DNA of 64,000 nucleotides from Shimia biformata (GCF_016888515.1 NZ_JAFEJK010000002.1:253868-317867); one strand, 5' to 3'; positions 36,805 to 48,149 are shown, counted from the stretch's first letter. Made by a program: numbers and translations. The notes: a model not told the origin generated them from the sequence alone.

Positions 36805-37545
36805 ATGCACCTTGATGTTCAGGACCTGCGGAACTTCTACTATCGCAGCACGCTGGGACGTGCTGCGCAAAAAGCTGTGCGCGACGAGATGCTTGAGCTT
36901 TGGCCCGAGGCCAAGGGACTGACGGTGGCGGGTTTCGGTTTCGCCGTTCCGCTGTTGCGGCCCTATCTCTCGGACGCGCGCCGGGTGATTGGGCTGATGC
37001 CCGCGCCGCAGGGGGTGATGCCCTGGCCGGCGGGCATGGCGAATGTTTCGGTCCTGTGTGAGGAAACGCTCTGGCCAATTGAGACGGGGCATGTCGACCG
37101 ATTGGTCATGATGCACGGGCTTGAAACCTCGGAACGGCCGTCGGATGTGCTGGACGAGGCCTATCGCGTGCTGGGTCCGGGCGGGAGGGGGCTTTTTGTT
37201 GTGCCACATCGCGCCGGGTTGTGGTCTCAGTCAGACGCTACGCCGTTTGGTTACGGCCGCCCCTATTCGTCAGGGCAGCTTGAAACCCAGTTGCGCCGTC
37301 ACGGGTTCATGCCCGAACGCAGCCGCACCACCCTGTTCCAGCCGCCGTCGCATCGCCGGTTCTGGCGCAAGACCGGCGCGATGTGGGAGAGTATGGGCAA
37401 GACCCTATCACCGGTCATGTCCGGCGGCGTTCTGATCATCGAAGCTTCAAAAAGGGTTCAAGCCCCCAGCGGACCGGGACTGCGTGAGGCGGTCAGGAAG
37501 CCGCTTGAGGCGCTGTCACCGAAACCGGTGGGCGAGGCGGTCTGA
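36805..37545 (+). CDS. Class I SAM-dependent methyltransferase
   Basis: 246 residues from the ATG at 36805; a TTG at 36781 is a less likely start. The sequence follows the methyltransferase type 11 layout: [30 protein letters not shown] for the SAM site, [40 protein letters not shown] for motifs III/IV. The glycine-rich motif I is GFGFAVP rather than the usual GxGxG. Substrate unknown. A gloB neighbour in opposite direction is a common arrangement in this group. Confidence 0.85.
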   Translation: MHLDVQDLRNFYYRSTLGRAAQKAVRDEMLELWPEAKGLTVAGFGFAVPLLRPYLSDARRVIGLMPAPQGVMPWPAGMANVSVLCEETLWPIETGHVDRLVMMHGLETSERPSDVLDEAYRVLGPGGRGLFVVPHRAGLWSQSDATPFGYGRPYSSGQLETQLRRHGFMPERSRTTLFQPPSHRRFWRKTGAMWESMGKTLSPVMSGGVLIIEASKRVQAPSGPGLREAVRKPLEALSPKPVGEAV

Positions 37546-37852
37546 ACCGAACCGGTCCGATTGCCGGGTGATCCGGTCCTGAATCCGTGATGGGAATCGG
37601 CAAAAATGACGATTTCGGGAACATTTTTTTGACGCCCCGTCACAGGCAAAGGGTCGCACCGGGCACAAGGGCCTAAAAACAAGAGGTTTTTATGCCAAAA
37701 GGAATATCCCAAACAATGTTGCGACGTGGCAAAGCCTCTGCTACATCCACCACGAATTTGGCGCCCTGACTTTTGTCGGGGTCATGAAACGCCTCCGGAA
37801 CTTGTATACGAAGGTATACAAAAAACCGGGGCCAGACATCGAAAGGGTGGAC
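37546..37852. other. Upstream region of the ATP synthase operon
   Basis: 307 bases without a gene that I can support. It contains an inverted repeat TAAAAAC-aagag-GTTTTTA (37674-37692) and a perfect palindrome TTGTATAC-gaag-GTATACAA (37802-37821), listed separately. An open frame from 37784 runs into atpH but lacks a ribosome site, and its extra 23 residues are not expected in the family. Confidence 0.6.
37802..37821. promoter_or_regulatory. Perfect palindrome upstream of atpH
   Basis: TTGTATAC (37802-37809) and GTATACAA (37814-37821) are exact inverted 8-mers separated by GAAG, 32-51 bases before the atpH start. It could be a GntR-type operator (such regulators favour TTGTATACAA-like sites) or a short RNA hairpin in the 5' untranslated region. 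Confidence 0.55.
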
Positions 37853-38413
37853 GTGTCCGAACCAGCTTCGATCTCCTCCGGCATCGCCGAGCGCTATGCC
37901 ACCGCGGTCTTTGATATCGCGAAAGAGACCAAATCGCTTGCCGAACTGGAAAGCGGTCTGGATAACCTCAGCGCGGCGCTGAACGAAAGCGCCGATCTCA
38001 GCGCGCTGATCGCGTCGCCGCTGTATTCCCGCGAAGAGCAGGGCAAGGCCATTGCCGCGGTTGCCGCCAAGATCGGCCTGCCGTCGGTGCTGACCAACAC
38101 GCTGGGCCTGATGGCCGAAAAGCGTCGTCTGTTCGTGCTGCCCCAGCTGGTTGCCCAGCTTGAGGCGCTTATCGCCGAGGATAAAGGTGAAGTGACCGCC
38201 GAGGTTGTCTCGGCCAAGGCACTGACCAAGACCCAGTCGGACAAGCTGGCCAAGACGCTGGCGGCCCGTGTGGGCAAAACCGTGAAGATCAATGCGACCG
38301 TTGATGAAGCCCTCATCGGCGGTCTTGTCGTCAAAGTGGGTTCGAAGATGGTCGATACGTCGATCCGCTCCAAGCTCAACTCCCTCCAGAATGCAATGAA
38401 AGAGGTCGGATAA
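37853..38413 (+). CDS. atpH: ATP synthase F1 delta subunit
   Basis: Stator component on top of F1 linking the alpha3beta3 head to subunit b. 186 residues from the GTG at 37853 (AAAGGG 6 bases upstream), the usual length for this group. Family features: the N-terminal [14 protein letters not shown] and the C-terminal [29 protein letters not shown]. Its TAA is immediately followed by the atpA ATG. Confidence 0.96.
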   Translation: MSEPASISSGIAERYATAVFDIAKETKSLAELESGLDNLSAALNESADLSALIASPLYSREEQGKAIAAVAAKIGLPSVLTNTLGLMAEKRRLFVLPQLVAQLEALIAEDKGEVTAEVVSAKALTKTQSDKLAKTLAARVGKTVKINATVDEALIGGLVVKVGSKMVDTSIRSKLNSLQNAMKEVG

Positions 38414-39952
38414 ATGGGTATCCAAGCAGCAGAAATTTCTGCGATCCTGAAGGACCAGATCAAGAACTTCGGCCAGGAAGCCGAAGTTGCCGAGGTCGGC
38501 CGCGTGCTGTCCGTTGGTGACGGTATCGCCCGTGTCTATGGTCTGGACAACGTCCAGGCCGGCGAGATGGTCGAATTCCCCGGCGGTATCCGCGGGATGG
38601 CGCTGAACCTCGAATCCGACAACGTCGGTGTCGTGATCTTCGGTTCGGACCGGGACATCAAGGAAGGTGACACCGTCAAGCGCACCAACTCGATCGTGGA
38701 CGTTCCGATCGGCGAAGGTCTTCTGGGGCGCGTCGTCGACGGCCTGGGTAACCCGATCGACGGCAAGGGTCCGATCGACTCGAAAGAGCGCGGCATCGCC
38801 GACGTCAAGGCGCCCGGCATCATCCCGCGTAAATCGGTTCACGAACCGATGGCAACCGGCCTGAAGTCGGTTGACGCGATGATCCCGATCGGCCGTGGCC
38901 AGCGGGAACTGATCATTGGTGACCGTCAGACCGGCAAGACCGCGATTGCTCTGGACACCATCCTGAACCAGAAATCCTACAATGACGCAGCCGGCGACGA
39001 CGAGTCGAAGAAACTGTATTGCGTCTATGTCGCCATCGGTCAGAAGCGTTCGACCGTTGCGCAGCTGGTGAAGAAGCTGGAAGAAACCGGCGCCATCGAA
39101 TACTCGATCGTGGTTGCCGCCACCGCGTCGGACCCCGCGCCGATGCAGTTCCTGGCACCCTATGCCGCGACCGCGATGGCGGAATACTTCCGCGACAATG
39201 GCCGTCACGCCCTGATCATCTATGATGACTTGACCAAACAGGCCGTTGCATATCGCCAGATGTCGCTTCTGCTGCGCCGTCCGCCGGGCCGTGAAGCCTA
39301 TCCGGGTGACGTTTTCTATCTTCACTCGCGTCTGCTGGAACGTTCGGCGAAGCTGAACGAGGATTTCGGCGCAGGCTCGCTGACCGCGCTGCCCGTCATC
39401 GAAACCCAGGGCGGCGACGTGTCGGCCTTTATTCCGACCAACGTGATCTCGATCACCGACGGCCAGATCTTCCTGGAAACCGAGCTGTTCTACCAGGGCA
39501 TCCGCCCCGCCGTGAACACCGGTCTGTCAGTTTCGCGTGTGGGTTCGTCGGCCCAGACCAACGCCATGAAGTCGGTTGCCGGCCCGGTGAAACTGTCGCT
39601 GGCCCAGTATCGTGAGATGGCGGCCTTTGCCCAGTTCGGTTCCGACCTTGATGCCGCGACCCAGCGCCTGCTGAACCGTGGTGCGCGTCTGACCGAGCTG
39701 ATGAAACAGCCGCAGTACTCGCCGCTGACCAACGCCGAGATCGTCTGCATGATCTATGCTGGTGTGAACGGCTATCTCGACAAGATCGCCGTCAGCGACG
39801 TCGGCCGCTTCGAGAAGGGTCTCTTGCAGCACCTGCGTGGTAAGCACCAGGATCTTCTGGACTACATCACCAACGAAGATCCCAAGATCAAAGGTGAAGC
39901 CGAAGACAAGATCAAAGCCGCGCTGGACGAATACGCAGCTGACTTCGCATAA
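38414..39952 (+). CDS. atpA: ATP synthase F1 alpha subunit
   Basis: Non-catalytic nucleotide-binding subunit of F1. 512 residues with the Walker [14 protein letters not shown], the signature [17 protein letters not shown] and the C-terminal helical domain. Translationally coupled to atpH with no gap. Confidence 0.99.
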   Translation: MGIQAAEISAILKDQIKNFGQEAEVAEVGRVLSVGDGIARVYGLDNVQAGEMVEFPGGIRGMALNLESDNVGVVIFGSDRDIKEGDTVKRTNSIVDVPIGEGLLGRVVDGLGNPIDGKGPIDSKERGIADVKAPGIIPRKSVHEPMATGLKSVDAMIPIGRGQRELIIGDRQTGKTAIALDTILNQKSYNDAAGDDESKKLYCVYVAIGQKRSTVAQLVKKLEETGAIEYSIVVAATASDPAPMQFLAPYAATAMAEYFRDNGRHALIIYDDLTKQAVAYRQMSLLLRRPPGREAYPGDVFYLHSRLLERSAKLNEDFGAGSLTALPVIETQGGDVSAFIPTNVISITDGQIFLETELFYQGIRPAVNTGLSVSRVGSSAQTNAMKSVAGPVKLSLAQYREMAAFAQFGSDLDAATQRLLNRGARLTELMKQPQYSPLTNAEIVCMIYAGVNGYLDKIAVSDVGRFEKGLLQHLRGKHQDLLDYITNEDPKIKGEAEDKIKAALDEYAADFA

Positions 39953-39964
39953 GGGGTTCGGACA

Positions 39965-40837
39965 ATGCCTAGTCTGAAGGACCTGAAAAACCGGATCGAG
40001 AGTGTGAAAAACACTCGGAAGATCACAAAAGCCATGCAGATGGTTGCCGCGGCGAAACTTCGCCGCGCGCAGGATGCTGCCGAGGCCGCGCGCCCTTATA
40101 CCGAGCGGTTCAACGCCGTTCTCGGCGGGCTGGCGGCATCGGTCGGCGGCTCGGATTCCGCGCCGAAGCTTCTGTCGGGCACCGGCAGCGATCAGACCCA
40201 CCTGTTGGTGGTGATGACCGCTGAACGGGGTCTGTGCGGTGGCTTCAACTCGAACATCGCAAAGCTGGCGCGCACCAAGGCGCAAGAGCTGATCGCGGCG
40301 GGCAAGACGGTCAAGATCATCACGGTCGGCAAGAAAGGCCGTGACGCCATCAAGCGTGATCTTGGCGACCACTTCGTTGCCCATGTCGATCTGAGCGACG
40401 TCAAGCGCGTCGGTTACGGTGACGCCCAGGGCATCGCCGCCGATATCCTGACGCGGTTCGACGCGGGCGAGTTCGACGTTGCGACGATCTTCTATTCGAA
40501 GTTCGTCAACGTCGTCAGCCAGACCCCGACCGCACAACAGATCATCCCGGCGGCAATCGACGCCGAGGAAGACGCTGCTGGCACGCTCTATGACTACGAG
40601 CCGAGCGAAGAGGAGATCCTTGCCGATCTTCTGCCGCGCGGTGTGGCGACGCAGATCTTTGCTGCGCTGCTGGAAAACGGCGCCTCGGAACAGGGCGCGC
40701 GGATGTCTGCAATGGACAACGCGACGCGCAACGCGGGCGACATGATCGACAAGCTGACCATCGAGTTCAACCGCTCGCGTCAGGCTGTGATCACCAACGA
40801 GCTTATTGAAATCATCTCGGGCGCGGAAGCGCTCTAA
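39965..40837 (+). CDS. atpG: ATP synthase F1 gamma subunit
   Basis: Central rotor shaft of F1. 290 residues, starting [36 protein letters not shown] and ending with the conserved [27 protein letters not shown] helix. Located 12 bases after atpA and 15 bases before atpD. Confidence 0.99.
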   Translation: MPSLKDLKNRIESVKNTRKITKAMQMVAAAKLRRAQDAAEAARPYTERFNAVLGGLAASVGGSDSAPKLLSGTGSDQTHLLVVMTAERGLCGGFNSNIAKLARTKAQELIAAGKTVKIITVGKKGRDAIKRDLGDHFVAHVDLSDVKRVGYGDAQGIAADILTRFDAGEFDVATIFYSKFVNVVSQTPTAQQIIPAAIDAEEDAAGTLYDYEPSEEEILADLLPRGVATQIFAALLENGASEQGARMSAMDNATRNAGDMIDKLTIEFNRSRQAVITNELIEIISGAEAL

Positions 40838-42277
<1,440 letters not shown>

Positions 42278-42288
42278 GGAGGCCACAA

Positions 42289-42684
42289 ATGGCAAACACG
42301 ATGCAATTCGACCTTGTCAGCCCGGAGCGGAGCCTTGCTTCGCTTCAGGTTGAGTCGGTCCAGATCCCGGGCGCAGACGGCGACATGACCGCCATGCCGG
42401 GCCATGCACCGACCCTGACCTCGCTCCGTCCGGGCGTGGTCAAGGTGCAGTCCAGCGAAGGCGAGAAATCGTTTGTCGTGACCCGCGGTTTTGCCGAGAT
42501 TTCGGCGGATGCGATCTCGGTCATCGCGGAACAGGCCCATGCCGGTTCCGAAGTGACCAAGGCGGATCTGGAGGACGTTCTGGCAGCCGCGCGCCAAGCC
42601 GCGCAGGATGCGACTCCGGAATACCGCGATGCGGCAGAGAAGTTCGTTGCCGACATCGTCCACCTGATGGAAAACATGGACTGA
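42289..42684 (+). CDS. atpC: ATP synthase F1 epsilon subunit
   Basis: Regulatory rotor subunit. 131 residues with the beta-sandwich start MQFDLVSPERSLAS and PGADGDMTAMPGHAPTLTSLRPG, and a short C-terminal helical part (LEDVLAAARQAAQDA). AGGAGG lies 6 bases upstream. Last gene of the operon, followed by a strong terminator. Confidence 0.97.
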   Translation: MANTMQFDLVSPERSLASLQVESVQIPGADGDMTAMPGHAPTLTSLRPGVVKVQSSEGEKSFVVTRGFAEISADAISVIAEQAHAGSEVTKADLEDVLAAARQAAQDATPEYRDAAEKFVADIVHLMENMD

Positions 42685-42708
42685 TCGACCCTGCGTTGAT
42701 CGGACTGC

Positions 42709-42738
42709 AAAGCCCCGCCCTTACTGGCGGGGCTTTTT
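42709..42738 (+). terminator. Intrinsic terminator of the atp operon
   Basis: AAAGCCCCGCC (42709-42719), loop CTTACT, GGCGGGGCTTTTT (42726-42738): an 11-bp stem with a T-run, 25 bases after the atpC stop. Confidence 0.95.
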
Positions 42739-42852
42739 CGTTGCCGGGTGCGGATTTTGCGCTGGCGACAACTCCTCTTTTGGGGGAAATGCTCAAAAAG
42801 GTTGCACCTATTCCAGCGGCCTGCGTATTCTTGTTACGATTACGGGTTTGAA

Positions 42853-43203
42853 ATGAAGAAACTCAGAAATTCATTGGTCGGATTGGATCAGGGGGATGTC
42901 CTCCTGTTTACCGATTTTGAAGATGGGGGCGAGATGTGGACCGGCGACGGAACACGCGAACGCCGTCAGAAAATAAGGTTTGCCGAAAAATACAAGACGC
43001 CGCCTGTGGTGCATGTCTCGCTCAGCCTGTGGGACATGGATTCCGGGCCCAATATCCGTGCCGAGGCGGTGGCGGAAAAAGTTTCGAACTCGGGGTTTGA
43101 CCTGGTGTTTCGCACCTGGGCAGACAGCCGCGTCGCCCGCGTGCGGCTGGCGTGGCTGGCGATCGGGGAATTGCGCCATAACGATGACTGGGATGTTGAA
43201 TAA
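42853..43203 (+). CDS. H-type lectin domain protein
   Basis: 116-residue cytoplasmic protein without signal peptide, taken from the ATG at 42853 (MKKLRNSLVGLDQG). Residues about 40-110 match the H-type lectin fold (KYKTPPVVHVSLSLWDMDSG, NSGFDLVFRTWADSRVARVRLAWLAIG), a small beta-sandwich that binds N-acetylgalactosamine in snail and Dictyostelium proteins. A bacterial copy without export signal is puzzling. It follows the atp terminator, so it is a separate unit. Ligand unknown. Confidence 0.8.
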   Translation: MKKLRNSLVGLDQGDVLLFTDFEDGGEMWTGDGTRERRQKIRFAEKYKTPPVVHVSLSLWDMDSGPNIRAEAVAEKVSNSGFDLVFRTWADSRVARVRLAWLAIGELRHNDDWDVE

Positions 43204-43208
43204 CCTTT

Positions 43209-43595
43209 TCAGAACAATCCATTGCCGTTGGCGGACCGTTCAGGGATGACCTGTAGAACGTCCCAATGCTCGACGATTTTGCCGTCCCCGTCAAAACGGA
43301 AGATGTCGATGCCAGCATAGTCCTGATCGCCGGGCCATGTCTGATGGCAATGCAGCACCACAAGGTCGTCTTCGGCCACGGTGCGGACAAAGCGCACCGA
43401 CTTGCCGGGATACTCGGCCGCCATGCGCTCGAAATAGTCGATAAAGGCATCTTTGCCATCCCCGACGTGCGGATTGTGCTGGATACATCGGTCTCCGACA
43501 AACCGTTCGATCGCCTCACGGGGGCGGTTCTGATTGAACATCAAGTCATGGAACGCCATGGCGTTGGTTTTGTTGGCTTCGACGTCTTGCGGCAT
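43209..43595 (-). CDS. NTF2/SnoaL-like protein
   Basis: 128 residues from the ATG at 43595 (GAGAGAGGAT upstream). Alpha+beta barrel pattern of the SnoaL-like/ester cyclase group: AMAFHDLMFNQNRPREAIERFVGDRCIQHNPHVGDGKDAF, FVRTVAEDDLVVLHCHQTW and FRFDGDGKIVEHWDVLQVIP. Such proteins are isomerases, hydratases or ligand binders; no specific role can be assigned. Convergent with the lectin gene, 5 bases apart. Confidence 0.85.
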   Translation of the reverse strand: MPQDVEANKTNAMAFHDLMFNQNRPREAIERFVGDRCIQHNPHVGDGKDAFIDYFERMAAEYPGKSVRFVRTVAEDDLVVLHCHQTWPGDQDYAGIDIFRFDGDGKIVEHWDVLQVIPERSANGNGLF

Positions 43596-43734
43596 GGGGT
43601 ATCCTCTCTCCGTCAGTCTGAAGCGGAGGGGTTTCGGGGTCAATGCACGCACACGTGACTGTGTCCGGCTTGTCGGGGCGAAAGAAGCAGCATAGGTTAT
43701 CCATTTGAAATCCAAACTCTCTTGGGCTGCCGCC

Positions 43735-44376
43735 ATGATCACAAGACGTCACTTCATCGCCACATCGTTTGCCATGTTCTCAGCGCCGGTTGCCGTTCCT
43801 GCCATGGCTGCGGCCTCTACCCCTGCGCAGTGGGAAATGTGGGATCAGCAGGTGACGCCTCCGGGGTTTGATCCTGCCACGTCCAACCCTTGGGGGATCA
43901 ACCCGCGTTACCTGCCCAAGATTGTCGAAACCCGGCAACCAATGCGGCCGGGGGACATCCATGTCGATGCGGTCGCGCGTTTCCTGTATTTCATTCAGGA
44001 TGAAAACACCGCTTTCCGGGTCGGCGTCGCGATCGGCAGCGGGAACCTTTATGAACCCGGCGTTTATGAAATCAAGGTCAAGAAGAAATGGCCAAGCTGG
44101 ACCCCGACCAAACAGATGATCGAACGCGACCCGGCATCGTTTGCCGAGTTTGCAAACGGGATGCCCGGCGGACCGACCAACCCCTTGGGGTCAAGGGCGC
44201 TTTACCTGTTCGATGGTGGTCGGGATACCTATCTGCGCATCCATGGAACGCCTTACCCGCGCTCGATTGGTGCGCGCGCCAGTTCGGGATGCGTGCGCCT
44301 TGTGATGGCGCATATCAACACGTTTTATGACGCGGTGCCATTGGGGGCGACGGCCCACCTCTATCCGGCAAGCTGA
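43735..44376 (+). CDS. L,D-transpeptidase (YkuD/ErfK family), exported
   Basis: Cross-links peptidoglycan stem peptides or attaches proteins to them in the periplasm. 213 residues from the ATG at 43735, with a twin-arginine-like signal (TRRHFIATSFAMF). The YkuD domain covers about 75-212; catalytic His170 and Cys186 stand in HGTPYPRSIG and RASSGCVRLV. An in-frame TTG at 43705 would add ten residues ahead of the signal and is less likely. Confidence 0.93.
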   Translation: MITRRHFIATSFAMFSAPVAVPAMAAASTPAQWEMWDQQVTPPGFDPATSNPWGINPRYLPKIVETRQPMRPGDIHVDAVARFLYFIQDENTAFRVGVAIGSGNLYEPGVYEIKVKKKWPSWTPTKQMIERDPASFAEFANGMPGGPTNPLGSRALYLFDGGRDTYLRIHGTPYPRSIGARASSGCVRLVMAHINTFYDAVPLGATAHLYPAS

Positions 44377-44401
44377 CGGCCTGGCAGGGAAAGAGACGCG
44401 G

Positions 44402-44674
44402 TTAACGGGTACAAATCGGTCGATCGTCCACGGTTCTGAGCGGGATATAGACAGTCTCGACCGGACCGACGTGTTGATACCAGTAACACCCGTCTTCCGG
44501 CATCACGACGGCGGTCGACAGGTTCTGGTTCGGCGCGACTACCGCCAGCACCGACTCGGGCAGGTTCGGGTTAATGTCCGAGCGTGGATTACTGTTCAGA
44601 GGGCCTGCGTCGTCGCAGGCTGCAAGGGCCAGGGCAACCGGCAAAACCGCAATCGCACGCACTATCATTCCCAT
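44402..44674 (-). CDS. Small lipoprotein
   Basis: 90 residues from the ATG at 44674 (GGGGA 7 bases upstream). Signal peptide with a lipobox, VALALAACDD, so the mature protein begins at the lipid-modified cysteine. The remaining 70 residues (VVMPEDGCYWYQHVGPVETVYIPL, end CTR) include two cysteines and no domain I know. Lies 117 bases downstream of prs on the same strand. Confidence 0.8.
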   Translation of the reverse strand: MGMIVRAIAVLPVALALAACDDAGPLNSNPRSDINPNLPESVLAVVAPNQNLSTAVVMPEDGCYWYQHVGPVETVYIPLRTVDDRPICTR

Positions 44675-44791
44675 GCTCAATCCCCTGTGCGACCTATGAT
44701 CGGGTCGGTGTTGGTGTGACCTGTCCGGGGCAAGTCTTGCATTGTGGCGCGGCAACTGCAATTCGCATCGCCGCCGCACCTGATTTTCGGC

Positions 44792-45805
44792 TTAGAACTG
44801 ACCTTCGTAGATCGGTTCGAGCGTGTCGGTTTCGAACAGGGACGACACCGAATGGCCGTTCCAGATGTTCAGGATCGCCTGGGCAAACATCGGGGCGGTG
44901 GGCACGATGCGGATGTTCGGGCACTCGCTGACAGCTTGGGTCGGCGCGATCGAGTCGGTGATGACCAGCGACTTCATCACCGACTTGGTGATCCGCTCGA
45001 CCGCCGGGCCGGACAGGACGCCGTGAGTGATATAGGAATGCACTTCGGTCGCGCCATGTTCCATCAGCACTTCGGCGGCCTTGCACAGGGTTCCGGCCGT
45101 ATCGCAGATATCGTCGACGATGATGCACTTCTTGCCCTCGACATTCCCGATCACGGTCATTTCCGCGATTTCACCCGGTTTCTCGCGGCGCTTGTCGACG
45201 ATGGCCAGAGGCGCATTGATCCGCTTGGCCAGTTCGCGCGCGCGGGCGACGCCGCCGACATCGGGCGAGATGATCATGACGTCTTTCAGGTCGTCGCCGG
45301 GGAACTGGTGCATGATGTCCAGCGCGAAGATCGGTGAGGCATAGAGGTTGTCCACCGGAATGTCGAAGAACCCTTGGATCTGGGCCGCGTGCAGGTCCAT
45401 GGTCAGGACCCGCTCGATCCCGGCTTCGGCGATCATGTTGGCCACCAGCTTGGCCGAGATCGGCGTACGGGCCTTGGTGCGGCGGTCCTGACGGGCATAG
45501 CCGAAATAGGGGATCACGGCGGTGATACGACGCGCCGACGACCGGCGTAGCGCATCTGCAATGATCAACAGTTCCATCAGGTTGTCGTTGGCCGGGTTCG
45601 ACGTCGACTGGATGATGAACATGTCCTCGCCGCGGACGTTTTCATAGACTTCGACAAAGATTTCCTGGTCGTTGAACCGCTCGACTCGCGCGTCGACAAG
45701 GCTGGTCGAGACACCGCGGTGCATCGAGATTCGCTTGGCGATGGTGTGCGCCAGCGGGCGGTTGGCGTTGCCGGTGATAAGCTTCGGTTCCTGGACGGTA
45801 GGCAT
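44792..45805 (-). CDS. prs: Ribose-phosphate pyrophosphokinase
   Basis: Makes PRPP from ribose-5-phosphate and ATP for nucleotide, histidine and tryptophan synthesis. 337 residues with the ATP loop [39 protein letters not shown] and the PRPP-binding loop [14 protein letters not shown]. Single gene, divergent from the HCCA isomerase family gene. Confidence 0.98.
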   Translation of the reverse strand: MPTVQEPKLITGNANRPLAHTIAKRISMHRGVSTSLVDARVERFNDQEIFVEVYENVRGEDMFIIQSTSNPANDNLMELLIIADALRRSSARRITAVIPYFGYARQDRRTKARTPISAKLVANMIAEAGIERVLTMDLHAAQIQGFFDIPVDNLYASPIFALDIMHQFPGDDLKDVMIISPDVGGVARARELAKRINAPLAIVDKRREKPGEIAEMTVIGNVEGKKCIIVDDICDTAGTLCKAAEVLMEHGATEVHSYITHGVLSGPAVERITKSVMKSLVITDSIAPTQAVSECPNIRIVPTAPMFAQAILNIWNGHSVSSLFETDTLEPIYEGQF

Positions 45806-45910
45806 GGCGAGGGGTCCCCAGATGATCGCAAATGACAGATTCGTGACGTTGCGCTCCGCTTAACACGGGGTTACCCATTGGCAAAGCACATGCCGACAGG
45901 AGGCGATCAA

Positions 45911-46510
45911 ATGGCACAAATCGACTACTATTTCGCGACGGTTTCGCCGTTCACCTATCTTGCCGGCACCCGACTTGAAGAGATTGCCAAAAAGCACGGC
46001 GCAACGATCAAGTACAAACCGCTCGACGTGATCGCGCTTTTTGCCCGCACCGGGGGAACGCCGCCGAAGGACCGCCATCCGAACCGGCAAGAATATCGCC
46101 TTCAGGAACTGCGTCGTCAGGCCGCGAAGAACGGTATGCAGATCAACCTGAAGCCAGCGTTTTGGCCCACCAATCCCGCACCGTCGTCTTATGCGTTCAT
46201 CGCCGCGCAGAATTCAGGTGGCGGAGACCTCGGTGCGCTGGCGCACGGGTTCACCCGCGCGTGCTGGGCCGAGGAAAAAGATATCGCGCAGGATGAGGTG
46301 ATCCGTGACTGCCTGACGGCTGCCGGGTTTGATCCCAAACTGGCCGACAGCGGTTTGTTGACCGGGGCCGAGACCTATTCCCGCAACCTGGAAGAGGCGG
46401 TCGAGGCGGGGGCGTTTGGTGCGCCCTTCTATGTTGTCGATGAGACCGAACGGTTCTGGGGGCAGGACCGTCTGGATGATCTCGACCTGTTTCTTGCGGG
46501 CAAGATCTGA
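45911..46510 (+). CDS. DsbA-family protein, 2-hydroxychromene-2-carboxylate isomerase type
   Basis: Thioredoxin-fold protein of the GST-kappa/HCCA isomerase group, 199 residues from the ATG at 45911 (AGGAGG 7 bases upstream). The active-site region reads YYFATVSPFTYLAGTRL, with Ser-Pro-Phe in place of the CxxC of DsbA, as in glutathione-dependent isomerases. The end GAFGAPFYVVDETERFWGQDRLDDL is characteristic. Substrate unknown. An alpha/beta hydrolase gene follows with no gap, so the two form an operon. Confidence 0.92.
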   Translation: MAQIDYYFATVSPFTYLAGTRLEEIAKKHGATIKYKPLDVIALFARTGGTPPKDRHPNRQEYRLQELRRQAAKNGMQINLKPAFWPTNPAPSSYAFIAAQNSGGGDLGALAHGFTRACWAEEKDIAQDEVIRDCLTAAGFDPKLADSGLLTGAETYSRNLEEAVEAGAFGAPFYVVDETERFWGQDRLDDLDLFLAGKI

Positions 46511-47308
46511 ATGAAGGACATGACCGGGACTGTTTTCACCCGCGACTTCGGACAAGGCGCGCGGCAGGCATTGGCGCTGCATTGCTCTTTGGCCCATGCC
46601 GGGGCATGGCGCGGCATGGGCGAAGCGCTGGCAGATGTGGCGACCTTGCGGGCGATGGATTTCCCCGCTCATGGGCAAAGCGCCGATTGCCCGCCCGAGG
46701 CGTTTTCCGAAGCGTCTTTTGACAGTGCTGAAGCGGTGCTTTTGTCGATGGACGCGCCGGTCGACCTGATTGGACACAGCTGGGGCGGGTACATCGCATT
46801 GCGGCTTGCCCTTGCGCATCCCAACCATGTGCGCAGCCTGGTTCTTTACGAACCGATCATTTCGGCCATCGTTGCAGGCAGTGATCGCATGGAGGCTGAA
46901 CGCAGCGGTATCGAGACCGTCATCGCGCATGTCGACAGGGGCGAGCATGAACAGGCCGCGCGGGCCTTCATGCGGGTCTGGGGCGATGGCCGGAAATGGG
47001 CCGATCTGCCCGAGCAATTGCGCCGCGCCTGCACCCACGGCATTGCCCATGTGATGGCCTGCCAGCCGGACCTTTTGGAAGATGCCAAGGGTATTCTGGG
47101 CGATGGCGGCATCTCAACGATCGACAAACCGGTGCTGGTGGTGGATGGCGCCTTGTCACCGGGCCTTGCGCACGAGGTCCAGGACCGCCTTGCCGCCCGG
47201 ATACCCGGCGCGCAGCGTCTGACCATTGCCGGGGCAGGGCATATGGGCCCGATCAGCCACGCGCATGAACTGGCTGCTGCGACACGGGACTTCTGGCGCG
47301 CGAGTTGA
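46511..47308 (+). CDS. Alpha/beta hydrolase
   Basis: 265-residue serine hydrolase. Nucleophile elbow GHSWGG (about residue 92), a cap region between about 120 and 190, and the catalytic His in GAGHMGPISH. The oxyanion region is ALHCSLAHAGAWRGM. Directly follows the HCCA isomerase family gene (TGA then ATG). An alternative ATG at 46520 exists. Convergent with the SDR gene, 2 bases apart. Confidence 0.9.
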   Translation: MKDMTGTVFTRDFGQGARQALALHCSLAHAGAWRGMGEALADVATLRAMDFPAHGQSADCPPEAFSEASFDSAEAVLLSMDAPVDLIGHSWGGYIALRLALAHPNHVRSLVLYEPIISAIVAGSDRMEAERSGIETVIAHVDRGEHEQAARAFMRVWGDGRKWADLPEQLRRACTHGIAHVMACQPDLLEDAKGILGDGGISTIDKPVLVVDGALSPGLAHEVQDRLAARIPGAQRLTIAGAGHMGPISHAHELAAATRDFWRAS

Positions 47309-47310
47309 CA

Positions 47311-47970
47311 TCACCATGGCACGGCTTCTCCTTTCCAATCAAAGAACCGGCCTGTCTGCGCGGGTGTAAGCTGATCCAGCACGGCAAGAAGGTGATGTGC
47401 GCTGTCCTGCGCACTCAGCTTGTCGTGACCGGGATAGGCGGCGGTGAAACGGGTGGCGACCGTGCCGGGATGCAGGGCGACACAGACCGACTGGCGATGG
47501 GTTCGCGACAGTTCGATGGCACCAGTGTGGATTATCTGGTTCAGCGCCGCCTTGGAGGCGCGGTAGGAATACCAGCCGCCGGCGCGATTGTCGCCGATCG
47601 ACCCGACCCGCGCGGACAGTGCCGCAAAGACGCTGCGCCGGTTGCGGGGCAACAGGCGGGGCGCGTGTTTGAGGATCAGGGCCGGACCAATCGTGTTCAC
47701 CATGAACTGTGCCGCCAGTTCCTCGGCACTGATCTCGCGCAATGACTTTTCCGGTCGATCCCGCCCGGCGGTCAGGATACCGGTGGTCACGAGAATCAGA
47801 TCAAAATCGGGTTCGAGGCCAGTCAACACGCTGTTGATTGAGTTGGCGTCATTAAAATCCAGCCCGTCGCGGCGGGACAGGCCGGTGACGCGCAGGCCGC
47901 GTTTTTGCAGGGCGGCTGTAATGGCAGACCCAATGCCGCCTGTCGCCCCTATGACCAATGCCCGTTCCAT
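47311..47970 (-). CDS. Short-chain dehydrogenase/reductase
   Basis: 219-residue NAD(P)-dependent oxidoreductase of the CsgA/C-factor type. Nucleotide site GATGGIGSAI, catalytic Ser in FAALSARVGSIGDN and YSYRASK, then HPGTVATRF. The short length and the D-x-N-D-x-x-S segment after the Rossmann core resemble C-factor proteins. Substrate unknown. Divergent from the leu leader. Confidence 0.92.
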   Translation of the reverse strand: MERALVIGATGGIGSAITAALQKRGLRVTGLSRRDGLDFNDANSINSVLTGLEPDFDLILVTTGILTAGRDRPEKSLREISAEELAAQFMVNTIGPALILKHAPRLLPRNRRSVFAALSARVGSIGDNRAGGWYSYRASKAALNQIIHTGAIELSRTHRQSVCVALHPGTVATRFTAAYPGHDKLSAQDSAHHLLAVLDQLTPAQTGRFFDWKGEAVPW

Positions 47971-48025
47971 GGCTTGCGACGTAGCAGCCCGGAAAGCGGG
48001 ATCAAGCCGATCCGGTGTTTTCGAC

Positions 48026-48054
48026 TTTTCATTTGAATTCCCGGCCCCTATAGT
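48026..48054 (+). promoter_or_regulatory. leuA promoter
   Basis: TTTTCA (48026-48031), 17-base spacer, TATAGT (48049-48054; 5 of 6 matches to the -10 consensus). Transcription from it would begin near 48060-48062, that is at or within about three bases of the leader-peptide ATG at 48063. Confidence 0.55.
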
Positions 48055-48062
48055 CCGATCCC

Positions 48063-48149
48063 ATGACCACGACCGCCGATATCCTTTTCACCGCACCGCG
48101 CCTTCGCGCGACGATTCCGGCTGGTCTGCTTCTCCTAATCCGCCTCTGA
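48063..48149 (+). CDS. leuL: Leucine-rich leader peptide of leuA
   Basis: 28-codon ORF, too short to be annotated routinely: MTTTADILFTAPRLRATIPA followed by GLLLLIRL and TGA. Four consecutive leucine codons (CTG CTT CTC CTA, 48126-48137) followed by Ile, Arg, Leu are the expected ribosome-stalling signal of leucine attenuation. There is no ribosome site and the predicted transcription start almost coincides with the ATG, so it is probably translated from a leaderless mRNA, as described for trpL of Sinorhizobium meliloti. It lies 80 bases ahead of leuA. Confidence 0.75.
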   Translation: MTTTADILFTAPRLRATIPAGLLLLIRL

